Part shown: piece by piece, positions 10,301 to 18,249 of the stretch | Layout: every line of letters starts with the position of its first letter | Position numbering within the stretch: position 1 is the first letter of the stretch | IMG/VR virus record: IMGVR_UViG_3300024273_001473 | Coordinates: 1-24,571 of that record | DNA length: 24,571 bases | Origin: a virus | Direction: 5' to 3' (one strand) | Notes under the pieces: generated by a model | Seen by the model: the letters and a program-made list of their open reading frames with translations, nothing else | Databases searched by the model: none | What the model was told of the DNA's origin: nothing | Position numbers and translations under genes: made by a program

Positions 10301-13300
10301 AACGTTGCAACTGATAACCCGGTTATTGATATTATTCCTGCGTTGCCTGAAGATAGAGGAATTACTTTAGAGGCCGGTGAAACAAATACAGGATTTACAA
10401 TTTACTTTGAACACAATGTAACAGATTTTGTTGATGAGGATATTATTGGCATACGTTCCGGAGTTGCGTCAATTAACGGATTCTTTAAGATCAAGGACGT
10501 ATTCTTAAATCAAGTAGTAGTACTAACTACAGTGCCTATTAGTAACGAAGAATATAACGACAGTTCTGTGGCTGGAATTAGTAAATTTGTTGAAAGACGT
10601 TTTGCCGATGCAACGGATTTAAACAGTAATATTAAAAACATTGTTAATAACATTGACGATAAAGTTTGGATCGACGACACTGGCAACGGAACCTTTGGCG
10701 TGTTTACAAACAAAAGTGTATTCTCAATTCAAGAAGAATTATTAAATCCAACTGGCAATGACGACAACTTTGCTTCGAGCTTTGATGTAAACAAGTCCAA
10801 CACTGTGATGGTAGTAAATGCTGTTGGCAACGAATCGGTTTATGTATTCAAGCGTAACGCTGAAAGTTTTACAAAAACACTATCGCAGACGTTTATTCCT
10901 GACAACACAATTGACGTAAACTCTGAATTTGGTTTTGATGTTGCAATTAGTGCCGATGCAAGATACGTTGCTGTTGGTGCTCCTTTTGCTAGTAATGTTA
11001 AAACAAAACTTGTAGGTATATTGTCGCCAACTGGAAATTATAATACCGGCGATGTTGTAAGTGACAGAGGAACACTATGGCGTGCAAAAGTAGATGTCGC
11101 AGGTGACAACAGTACAATTACCAATCTAACTCAGGATTGGGAACCAGTTTATTTGCTTGAAGCAACTGATGCCGGCACTGCAAGTGGATTGGCAACCCAG
11201 GGCGTTGTTTATCTTTATAAATTAAACTTAACAACCAACACTTATAATTTAGAACATGTTGTAGTAAGCCCTATTCCTGCCGCAGAAGAAAGATTTGGTT
11301 ACAAAATTGAATTAAGACAAACGTCTTACGGTACTACCAAGTTGTTTGTTGGTGCCCCCGGCGAAAATAATATTGACCAAGGCCGCATTTATTTCTTTGA
11401 AACTGATAACAGCGGAGCATGGACTCACAGTAAAGATCGTAATTACAAAGGCGAATGGTCTCTAAGTGGTGCGTATAACGAAAATGAAATTGTGTTCTTA
11501 GACGGAGTATTATATCAGGCAACAACAAATGGTGTAACAGAAAATCCAAACTCTAGTATAAAATGGAAACTTGCAGAGGTAGCAGAATATACTGGACATA
11601 TTCCACACAATCTTTATCTTGATACCGACACTGACAATAATACTGTATACAACCTGTCTACAAATATCGGTGTAAAGTTTGATGTTAACGAAACTGGCGA
11701 TGTTATTGCATTATCAGCAAGTGCAGATTACGGATTACTTGCACAGGATGTAACAATAAAAACAGAAAGAGTTTCAATTTTTGAAAATCAAACCGGACGT
11801 TGGACATTCTTACAGTATGTTGATGCAGAGGATAGCGTTGATGGATTTGGGTATGTTGTAGCACTTAATGAGTCAGGTAACGCCCTTGCAATCAGCGCAC
11901 CGGTAAACGATGACAGAGGAATAGACCAAGGCGTGGTTTACATTTACCAAAGAACCACAGTCGACAATATTTCTTCATATAATTTATCACAAACTTTACA
12001 AAGTCCTTTTGCAGAAGAAAACGAAGTGTTTGGCACAGGCATTAGCTTTAGCAACAACAAACTTGCCATCAGTGGAAAAAATACTGATGCAAGAATTACA
12101 ACAACGTTTGATCGTTATTCTCAGATTGAGTTTACAATGGTAGCAAGAGACACTCTTGGCAATCCTGTGTATTCTCGATATGTGTTAGATGAAACAAGTA
12201 CAGAAACTACTTTAAAAACTACGTTTGACGGAAACAACACAAGTTTTATCACAGTAGAAAAAGATACTGGAAGAATAGCAGTGTTCCAAGAAATTGGCAA
12301 TGCATTTGTTTATGGTGAAGATTTAGAATACAACAGAAATACAAAGTACAACGATATTTCTAATTTTAAAATAAACAACAACCACTTGTACATTGGATTC
12401 CCTGAATTAAATCCTGCTACTGCATCAACCACTGTGTTGCAGCCCGGTTACCTTAGTACTGAGGATAGTTCTCTTGGAATGTTGGTTGATATGCGTTCTG
12501 ACATAAATGTTGATAGTTGGGAAGAACTATCTGCCGAGTCAGGCAAAATAGATTTAAATAAAATTTCCAAAGTATTCTTGTACAGTAAAACAACCAATGA
12601 TATTATTGCCAATCTTGATTTAATTGATCCACGCCAAGGTAAAATACCTGGCATAGCAGAACAAGAACTATCGTTTAAAACATTTTATGATCCTGCGGTA
12701 TACTCTGCTAATCAAAATAGTTTAAGCGGAGTAACAGTTGATAATTCTGCAAACTGGACAGAAAATTATGTAGGTAAACTTTGGTGGTCAATTGTTTCTG
12801 CAACATGGATGAATCCTTATCAGGGCGATGTTCAGTATAGAGCAGCAACTTGGAATAGACTAGCGGACAGCGGCAGCATTGAAGTTTATGAGTGGGTTAA
12901 GACTACGCTAACTCCGACTCAGTGGAGAGCACAAGCAGATACATCTGAAGGATTTGCAAAAGGCATAAGTGGTACGCCAAAGTATGACGATTCTGTTTTC
13001 AGCGCTGATATTAGTGTAGATGCAATCAGCGGAAGACCAACAACAAACTATTTTTACTGGGTAAGAAACAATAGAATTATTCCTCGCGGTATTAGAAGAC
13101 GCATCAGTTGTTATGATGTGGAACAAATAATTAGAAATCCTGCTGCAACTGGCTATAGATACATTGCACCACTTGACACAAACAAGTTTGCATTGTATAA
13201 TGTACAGAGCCTAATTGAAGGAACTGATACAGTATTGCATATCTCGTTTAAGCGAGACGAAAAACTACAAACAAATGTTCACAGCGAATATCAACTTCTA

Positions 13301-16300
13301 ACTGAAGGACTAGACGTTTCTATTCCAAATGCAGAAATTGAGCAAAAATGGATTGACAGTTTAGTGGGTTATGATTTAGCAAACAATCCAGTACCTGACA
13401 CTGATTTATCTCCTAAGCAAAAATACGGAATATTAAACAGTCCACGTCAAGGAATGTTTGTTAACAGACTTGAAGCAGTTAAGCAGTTTGTTGAACGAGT
13501 CAATATTGTATTATTGGCCAATCAAACAGTTGATAACTATATTCTTGATCAGTTGCTTTTAGTTGACGAAGCACCGTTGTTGATTACAGGAAAGTACGAT
13601 CAGGCAGTAGATTTAGTAAGCGACCTTGATTTTGTGGGTGTAGCAAAAGTAGAACAAGCTATACTAACTCCGGTTATCGAAAACGGCAAAATTATCAGTG
13701 TCACTATAACCAAGCCAGGCAGAGGTTACAAAGTTGCTCCGGTGATTGATATAAACACCAACACAGGCACCGGAGCAATATTAATATCAGCAATAAACAA
13801 TCTTGGTCAGATTACTAGTGTAACTGTAAAAAATCAAGGTAAGAAGTATGACCCAAGTACTAATTTACAAGTTCGCAAGTTTAGCGTTCTTGTTAACGCC
13901 GACGCTGATATTGGCGGACGTTGGGCAATATACTCTTGGTCATTTGCTGCTCAGGTATGGGAAAGAAATGATATACAATCATTCAATACAACCAATTACT
14001 GGGAGTATGCAGATTGGTATGCAACAGATTATAGCGAACTAACTGCAATAGATCAAGTTATTGATCAAAGCTATCAGCTGTTTGGAATTAGTGATTCCAT
14101 TGGGGATATTGTAAAAATCAATACAATCGGCTCGGGCGGATGGTTACTACTTGAAAAAATTGACAGTCAACTTACAGAAGATTACACAGTTAATTACAAA
14201 ACAATCGGTCGCCAAAACGGCACAATACAGCTTTTGACAAGATTGTACGATTATGCAACTGTAACAAGCGGTTACGATGCAATGATATATGATAATACAT
14301 TCTATGACAGAGAGCCTATTGCCGAACTAAGAAACATACATGCAGCACTTAAAAACGACATTTTTGTTGGCGACCTAGCAGTTGAGTATAACAACTTGTT
14401 CTTTGCTGGTATACGTTACGCATTTAGCGAGCAGTCAAATATTGACTGGGCATTTAAAACTAGCTTTATTAGAGCAAAACACAACCTTGGTGGCCTTTCA
14501 CAGAAAGTTACATTCCAAAATGATAACTTAGAAAACTACGAAGAATATGTAAATGAAGTTAAGCCATACAGTTCAAAAATAAGAGAATACATCAGCGCTT
14601 ATAATCAAATTGAATCAACGGTTAGTTTAACAACTGACTTTGACGTTCCGCCTAGTTATAACACTACAACCAAAGAAATTGAAACAATCGAAGCAAAACT
14701 TAATAATGATACAATTTCTAACATTGTTGACAAGTACATGGATTATCCGTACAAGAGCTGGGTTGACAACAACGGCTACGATGTTGTTGAAATCAGAATA
14801 GCAAATGGCGGATCTGGTTATAAAGAAACTCCTGTTGTAAATGTATCTGGAAACAACGGCACTACTGCACAGGCATATTTGAGCCGTGGCAGAGTATCGG
14901 TTATCAAGATTACAAACACTGGCGGAAAGTATTACACAGCCCCGGTAATTACTATAGACGGAACACTTGAAGAAGGTGCCACCCCAGCAAAAGCAGTTGC
15001 AATTTTAGGCAACGGCGTTGTAAGAAAAGCACACTTAACTATCAAGTTTGACAGAGTTAAAGGAACTTATCTTCTTACTGATCTTAATGTTACCGAAACA
15101 TTTACAGGCACTGGCGCAAACCAAGTGTTTAATTTAAAATGGCCAATGAGTATTAGAACAGACAGCTTTAGCTTGTATGTCGATAATAAACTACAACTCA
15201 GCAGCGAATATAAAGTATCCAACACATTGGATACAAGTAAAGGCTACGACAGATATTTAGGCAAAGTTGAGTTTACAAATGCTCCTGCAACCGGCAGCGT
15301 AGTTACTATAAACTATAAAAAAGATGTGTCTATGCTTGATGCAGCTGATAGAATTTATTCTTTCTATAACCCAACTGCCGGAATGCCTGGTAAAGATTTA
15401 TCTCAACTAATGGACGGTGTAGAATATAGCGGAGCCATTTACAACAGTATTGACTTTGGTACTACACAAGGGTGGGATCCAGATTCGAGATTCGACCAAG
15501 GGTTTGGATCAACTCCGTGGGATACATTTGATAACACATACCAAGACGAAATTTTTGTGTTAGACGAAAGTACTACTGTATTTGAACTGGCCGCACCGCT
15601 TGAAGCCGGCGTTGCATATAACGTTTATTTAAACAACGTTCGTTTAGACGACACGGGCTATGACGGAAGTAGTGCTGTTACTAATCCAAATGCAGTAATG
15701 CAAACAATCATCGGCGACGGTGTAACAACTGTTGTTATATTTAATGAAGAAAACATATCAACTTCTGCAAACGATGTTGTTATTATTAGAAAATCAACTA
15801 GCGACGGTAGCTTTACACCTACAGAAAACAGCTACGATACTGCACTTGGCGGAGGCAACTTAACATACACAACTGCAACTGGTCTATCAAGTGCAGATAT
15901 TACAGTAGACGGCGACGGCTTTGTTACTCCTACTACAAGCGCAGGCCCAGAAGAACTTGTCCCGGGTCAGTTAGTCGACACACTTGATATCAGAGTTTAT
16001 CACAGACCTAGCAACGGCGTAGGAATTATTGGCGTTGCAAGTTATAAACTTGGCGTTGGCATAACAGAATTTGCTCTTCCACAAATACCTCACACTGGTG
16101 ATAGTGCAATTATTAAAATTGACGGAGAAATTTTAGATTCGTCATTGTATACAATAAACTGGAAAGCAGGCACACTAACAATTGATGACAGCAGCCTGGG
16201 TGATAACTTATCTATTGTAACAATAGGCACAAATGGTATAGATATCATTGACACAGGTTCGTCAGTATTTGATGGTAGCACATTAAACTATAAAACTGCT

Positions 16301-18229
16301 GCAATTTACAGTGAGGCAATATCAGCTCTTGTAACTATAAATGGAAGAGTCCTGGCTGCCGGAGCAGAATACGAATTAGTAGAAGGCAGCGATCTTCGTG
16401 CTGAAATTTTGTTAACAACACCTGCTATAGAAGAAGGAAATTTAATACAGTATACAGTTTATGACTCACTTCTTCAGACATACAGTAGAATACAAATTGA
16501 CAATACTTTTGAATCAAATGGTGAAAATAAGTATCATACATTCAATGCAGAAGGTCCTATTCCGTTTACTGAGAGACCTTTCTCCCACAAGACTTTGGTC
16601 AAGAGTAACAATCGTATTCTAAGTCCGGGTTACAGTATTTCGTACACTGCAACTACTGAAAGAGACTACGACATCGAAGCATGGCAGTTTGCCAACATTT
16701 CATACATTCCGGCAGCAGAAGTTTTAGTTTATGTTGACGGTGTAAGACTTACAACTGAACAAGTTACTTACGATCCTGTAAATTCTAGAATAAGAATACT
16801 TAGAAATGATATTGCAACTATAGGTAGCAAAATTGAAATTTATGTTATCAACGGCGCAGATTATTTCTTTGTAGACACTCAAATAGATTTTGCAAGTGTG
16901 GATAGCAGTGTGCTAAATATTGAAAGTTATGTAACTGTCGGCGCAGAAATTAGAATGATTTCTACAATAGACAGTAATGTATACACTGGAACAGTGAAAT
17001 CTGTTAATGGAAACAGTGTTGTTATTGAAACATATCGTCCTGATATACGAGATGCATTTGTATTAGATCCAGAATTTATGGTTGATATATCAGACGGTGA
17101 CAGTTCTCTGTTGTTAGTCACTGATGTATTGTATATAGAAAGCGATAGCTTGACATTTGCTGTTCCACCAAGCAGTGGCGAAAATATTGAAATCTATACC
17201 TTCAGTAATCACGATGTTAACAACTTTTCTCGTATGACATATGATGTAGTTTCAAAAACTGTAGTTGCAGCAGGAGCAGATGATTACGTTAAAAGAAACT
17301 TGTTAACACGCGGCATACTAAAGTTAAGAGAAGCTGTTTACGGAACTCCTTATGTTTGGGTTGCAGTAAACGGAGAACTGTTAACTCCGTATGTTGATTA
17401 TACAGTAGTAGATTCGTTGGATGCTGTACAATTAAAAGTTGTTCCGCAAGAAAACGATCGCATTGATGTATTGCAGTTTGGTGCAGCACCTATTACGCCA
17501 AAATATGGATATCGTATATTTAAAGATATGCTAAACAGAACGCACTACAAGCGCCTTAACCAAGACAACAGCTATACTCTAGCATCTCCGCTTAATTACT
17601 ACGATGCTAGAATTTTATTAGATGATGCAACTGGAATTTTCCAACCAAGTCGTTCTAAAAATATACCTGGTGTGTTATTCATCGAAGGAGAGCGTATTGA
17701 GTACTTTGAGGTCAGAGGAAACGCATTGTTACAACTAAGAAGAGGTACATTGGGTACTGGTGTCCGAACTGTATACGCCGAAGGCATGTACTTATACGGA
17801 CAGGGTCCTGAAGAAACGGTTACCTATCAAGACAGAGTTCTTAGACAAACAATGACAGCAGATGGCATTAGCCTAGCTTATTCGTTGGACTTTATTCCTG
17901 GTAGCATTAACGAAATTGATGTATTCTTAGGCGGCACTAGATTGAGAAATACTTCTATTGAAGTATATCAGCCTAACATAGCACAAGACAGCAATGAAGG
18001 CAATATTACTATTTCTGCAGAATTTAGAGTTGTTGGCAGCACTCTTTATATAGAACCTAGAGATACAACTACAGGTGAAATAATTACGCCTGCCCTTTGG
18101 GAAGATCAGCGTATTGAAGTAGTAAGAAAAATTGGAAAAGTTTGGAATGAACCAGGCAAAACATTAGCAGAATCAAATAATGAGATTAGCAATTTCTTAC
18201 GCAAAGCAACAATTCGCTTACCAAAATAA
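4373..18229 (+). CDS. giant multidomain baseplate/virion structural protein (4,618 residues)
   Basis: One intact frame of 13.9 kb. Residues about 24-156 (FLPKYFRTDTNKKFINST to EYYWLPMGP) match, from memory, the N-terminus of the large structural protein that follows gp6 in marine T4-like phages. Domains seen by eye: cupredoxin-like fold at about 195-300 without metal ligands; NPWSRYNRWFHKDV near 413; wedge-type core at about 799-1315; two carbohydrate-binding-like modules near 1455-1490 and 1712-1757; conserved QYKFYQGF segment near 1815; FG-GAP-type propeller at about 2130-2580 with two more binding-like modules near 2223-2259 and 2368-2402; LWW...YRAATWNRL near 2803; two G-x-G-Y modules near 3098-3160 and 3472-3528; about ten V-x-V-N-G beta-sandwich repeats, mostly after 3570; GERIEYFEVRGN and RRGTLGT near 4443-4463; and a final SNNEISNFLRKA. 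By eye there are only five cysteines. By position it probably replaces T4 gp7 and perhaps gp8-gp10. Structural role is likely; exact function is unknown. Confidence 0.85.
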   Translation: MAYDKDQNESALPVNGTGDTSASNFLPKYFRTDTNKKFINSTIDQMIKPGVVEKINSFAGRRYAKAASASDSYLADVSATRENYQFEPAMVYKDELDNVEFFKDYTDFLGQLSNFKGNTSNHSVLNSQEFYAWNPHIDWDKFTNFREYYWLPMGPTPIAIAGQTKDIVSTYTVGLEWDGDNYAFVFSPNGFTRNPRLKLYRGQTYRFEISAVGHPMAFALSRVFSDQDTTPAYDPLNVSTLYKNGIKKYEYDAEGKLVETTNDYIENGVIEFTVSETSPNTLYYISQNDINVSGIASTYEITEATEFNVEEELLGKKTYKTDAGIDISNGMKLSFQGTVTPAEYRTGYWYVEGVGSAIKLVPEASLEVPAIFTSNFNIPFDNYGFDNYPFEDATSYPGTVDYIVINRSSADRNPWSRYNRWFHKDVVEASALANGQPVDFDQNARAKRPIIEFEAGLKLYDHGAKSKQNVQLVDTFTTDVFSTIEGSIGYNVDGVDLVDGMRVLFTADTDILVNGKIYQVKFITHNSRRQIALIETDDSVPAINDTVLVLKGNNFAGNMFYYNGTKWTASQDKTSINQFPLFDLFDENGNSYSDSVHYPASNFSGSMLFNYKVGTGTNDTELGFPLSYRNISNVGDIVFDFSLLSEAIRYQDNNNDVLVSTDIAFLKKYNSAGNDFIYENGWKKAIAKSKQSVIRNRIIVTQFNNFPIDVYDNSAGLTDLIVNVWVNGARKYETTDYVISRNNGVAYVVFNSQLSVDNILLIKTHSSASKNANGLYEIPINFEKNPLNDNITAVTLGEINDHVDSISDNHPEFNGVFPGTGNLRDIGNLTAYGRRFVQHSGPFNLALYNLTDKNANLIKSLKFARKEYAKFKRQFIYEANQTGFHGSAKDHVDLVLKKIAESKTAYRPFYFSDMAGVGASTKTVHSVEYNGPAYFALSRSFDLETLSIKAVSVYLNGIQLMHNKDYIFSDSFVYVSLDLVDSDIVEVYEYESTAGSYIPPTPTKLGLYPKFQPMIISDNTYLETVNMIQGHDGSLVKTFGDYRDDLILELEMRIFNNIKCNYNTDSLNIFDFVPGINRETGITKSSIDTILLADFAQWLELAGSPDYSSNISWSELNGFTFNYSEMGDLAGNALSGYWRSVYKTYFDTDRPHTHPWEMIGFTIKPTWFENVYGPAPYTKDNTILWTDLSEGIIREPGQPLIRDTKFIRLSLLNNIPVDEYGRLQNPLDCGLAQYFSLVPTKDNFAFGNEAPVETAWRRSSEYPFSLITAWAILQPAQLLGLGFDCSRIKRDIVGNLVYTPTNKRIRLEDLVFPSISTTQPLVLTSGLVNYIANYMVNKVTTKYETYKTQLANSKNQLAVKLGGFADKTKLKLVLDSRSPLNKSSVFVPDENYQIFFNVSSPLATPVFSGIMIEKSSTGYIVTGYDKEDPVFNYNAPIIRQTDSAITVGGISESYVNWDTDTQYVSGTVVFNSGKYYRTVSTHVSGISFDATKFSTLPSLPITGGVTSLLRNEFFNEVSSLPYGTVLTSVQAISDFMLGYENYLVNQGFEFSFYNKNTEALEDMKLCLKEFMFWVTQNWDIGTVLTISPAANQLKFTRDYYIVDDIYDGFYDVSVLSGSGTRLKSEFSNIFRSDQNEFGIKPQNTDDGIYLAKLPLVQKEHVILIDNQTVFNDTIYDVAPGYRQDRIKLVGYRTDNWTGGLHIPGFFYDDAKVSQWAIWTDYAIGAVVKQNEFYYAANTKHSSTDVFDSSNWNILAEKPQPALYPNWDYKVNQFTDFYDLDTDNFDTEQQRLGQHLIGYQPREYLKNIITDSVSQYKFYQGFIQDKGTTNSLTKLFDALSSADKDSLEFYEEWAFRLGQYGAVENTYEVEYELDENKFKIEPQLFELNNSISSSRTDLVYEIAPHQALLKPSDYTHSIFIEKSDTEVIGFDSGYVRNSDVDYVAIVKEQLTFLPINDVNIGNFIWVQKENQDWTVYRNVATDNPVIDIIPALPEDRGITLEAGETNTGFTIYFEHNVTDFVDEDIIGIRSGVASINGFFKIKDVFLNQVVVLTTVPISNEEYNDSSVAGISKFVERRFADATDLNSNIKNIVNNIDDKVWIDDTGNGTFGVFTNKSVFSIQEELLNPTGNDDNFASSFDVNKSNTVMVVNAVGNESVYVFKRNAESFTKTLSQTFIPDNTIDVNSEFGFDVAISADARYVAVGAPFASNVKTKLVGILSPTGNYNTGDVVSDRGTLWRAKVDVAGDNSTITNLTQDWEPVYLLEATDAGTASGLATQGVVYLYKLNLTTNTYNLEHVVVSPIPAAEERFGYKIELRQTSYGTTKLFVGAPGENNIDQGRIYFFETDNSGAWTHSKDRNYKGEWSLSGAYNENEIVFLDGVLYQATTNGVTENPNSSIKWKLAEVAEYTGHIPHNLYLDTDTDNNTVYNLSTNIGVKFDVNETGDVIALSASADYGLLAQDVTIKTERVSIFENQTGRWTFLQYVDAEDSVDGFGYVVALNESGNALAISAPVNDDRGIDQGVVYIYQRTTVDNISSYNLSQTLQSPFAEENEVFGTGISFSNNKLAISGKNTDARITTTFDRYSQIEFTMVARDTLGNPVYSRYVLDETSTETTLKTTFDGNNTSFITVEKDTGRIAVFQEIGNAFVYGEDLEYNRNTKYNDISNFKINNNHLYIGFPELNPATASTTVLQPGYLSTEDSSLGMLVDMRSDINVDSWEELSAESGKIDLNKISKVFLYSKTTNDIIANLDLIDPRQGKIPGIAEQELSFKTFYDPAVYSANQNSLSGVTVDNSANWTENYVGKLWWSIVSATWMNPYQGDVQYRAATWNRLADSGSIEVYEWVKTTLTPTQWRAQADTSEGFAKGISGTPKYDDSVFSADISVDAISGRPTTNYFYWVRNNRIIPRGIRRRISCYDVEQIIRNPAATGYRYIAPLDTNKFALYNVQSLIEGTDTVLHISFKRDEKLQTNVHSEYQLLTEGLDVSIPNAEIEQKWIDSLVGYDLANNPVPDTDLSPKQKYGILNSPRQGMFVNRLEAVKQFVERVNIVLLANQTVDNYILDQLLLVDEAPLLITGKYDQAVDLVSDLDFVGVAKVEQAILTPVIENGKIISVTITKPGRGYKVAPVIDINTNTGTGAILISAINNLGQITSVTVKNQGKKYDPSTNLQVRKFSVLVNADADIGGRWAIYSWSFAAQVWERNDIQSFNTTNYWEYADWYATDYSELTAIDQVIDQSYQLFGISDSIGDIVKINTIGSGGWLLLEKIDSQLTEDYTVNYKTIGRQNGTIQLLTRLYDYATVTSGYDAMIYDNTFYDREPIAELRNIHAALKNDIFVGDLAVEYNNLFFAGIRYAFSEQSNIDWAFKTSFIRAKHNLGGLSQKVTFQNDNLENYEEYVNEVKPYSSKIREYISAYNQIESTVSLTTDFDVPPSYNTTTKEIETIEAKLNNDTISNIVDKYMDYPYKSWVDNNGYDVVEIRIANGGSGYKETPVVNVSGNNGTTAQAYLSRGRVSVIKITNTGGKYYTAPVITIDGTLEEGATPAKAVAILGNGVVRKAHLTIKFDRVKGTYLLTDLNVTETFTGTGANQVFNLKWPMSIRTDSFSLYVDNKLQLSSEYKVSNTLDTSKGYDRYLGKVEFTNAPATGSVVTINYKKDVSMLDAADRIYSFYNPTAGMPGKDLSQLMDGVEYSGAIYNSIDFGTTQGWDPDSRFDQGFGSTPWDTFDNTYQDEIFVLDESTTVFELAAPLEAGVAYNVYLNNVRLDDTGYDGSSAVTNPNAVMQTIIGDGVTTVVIFNEENISTSANDVVIIRKSTSDGSFTPTENSYDTALGGGNLTYTTATGLSSADITVDGDGFVTPTTSAGPEELVPGQLVDTLDIRVYHRPSNGVGIIGVASYKLGVGITEFALPQIPHTGDSAIIKIDGEILDSSLYTINWKAGTLTIDDSSLGDNLSIVTIGTNGIDIIDTGSSVFDGSTLNYKTAAIYSEAISALVTINGRVLAAGAEYELVEGSDLRAEILLTTPAIEEGNLIQYTVYDSLLQTYSRIQIDNTFESNGENKYHTFNAEGPIPFTERPFSHKTLVKSNNRILSPGYSISYTATTERDYDIEAWQFANISYIPAAEVLVYVDGVRLTTEQVTYDPVNSRIRILRNDIATIGSKIEIYVINGADYFFVDTQIDFASVDSSVLNIESYVTVGAEIRMISTIDSNVYTGTVKSVNGNSVVIETYRPDIRDAFVLDPEFMVDISDGDSSLLLVTDVLYIESDSLTFAVPPSSGENIEIYTFSNHDVNNFSRMTYDVVSKTVVAAGADDYVKRNLLTRGILKLREAVYGTPYVWVAVNGELLTPYVDYTVVDSLDAVQLKVVPQENDRIDVLQFGAAPITPKYGYRIFKDMLNRTHYKRLNQDNSYTLASPLNYYDARILLDDATGIFQPSRSKNIPGVLFIEGERIEYFEVRGNALLQLRRGTLGTGVRTVYAEGMYLYGQGPEETVTYQDRVLRQTMTADGISLAYSLDFIPGSINEIDVFLGGTRLRNTSIEVYQPNIAQDSNEGNITISAEFRVVGSTLYIEPRDTTTGEIITPALWEDQRIEVVRKIGKVWNEPGKTLAESNNEISNFLRKATIRLPK

Positions 18230-18232
18230 ATA
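18226..18232 (+). promoter_or_regulatory. candidate late promoter core (ATAAATA) overlapping the giant gene's stop
   Basis: AATAAATAC covers the TAA stop at 18227-18229 and lies 17 bases before the next ATG at 18250. It differs from TATAAATA by one base. Transcription would start near 18238, just at the GAGGTG ribosome binding site (18239-18244), so the leader would be very short. Motif-based inference. Confidence 0.5.
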
Positions 18233-18249
18233 CAGTATGAGGTGTAACA

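Noticed and set aside
4373-18229. Possible assembly fusion or frameshift joining several genes into the giant frame
   Set aside because: No internal stop, no abrupt change in base use, and phage-type domains continue from end to end, so it reads as one natural gene.
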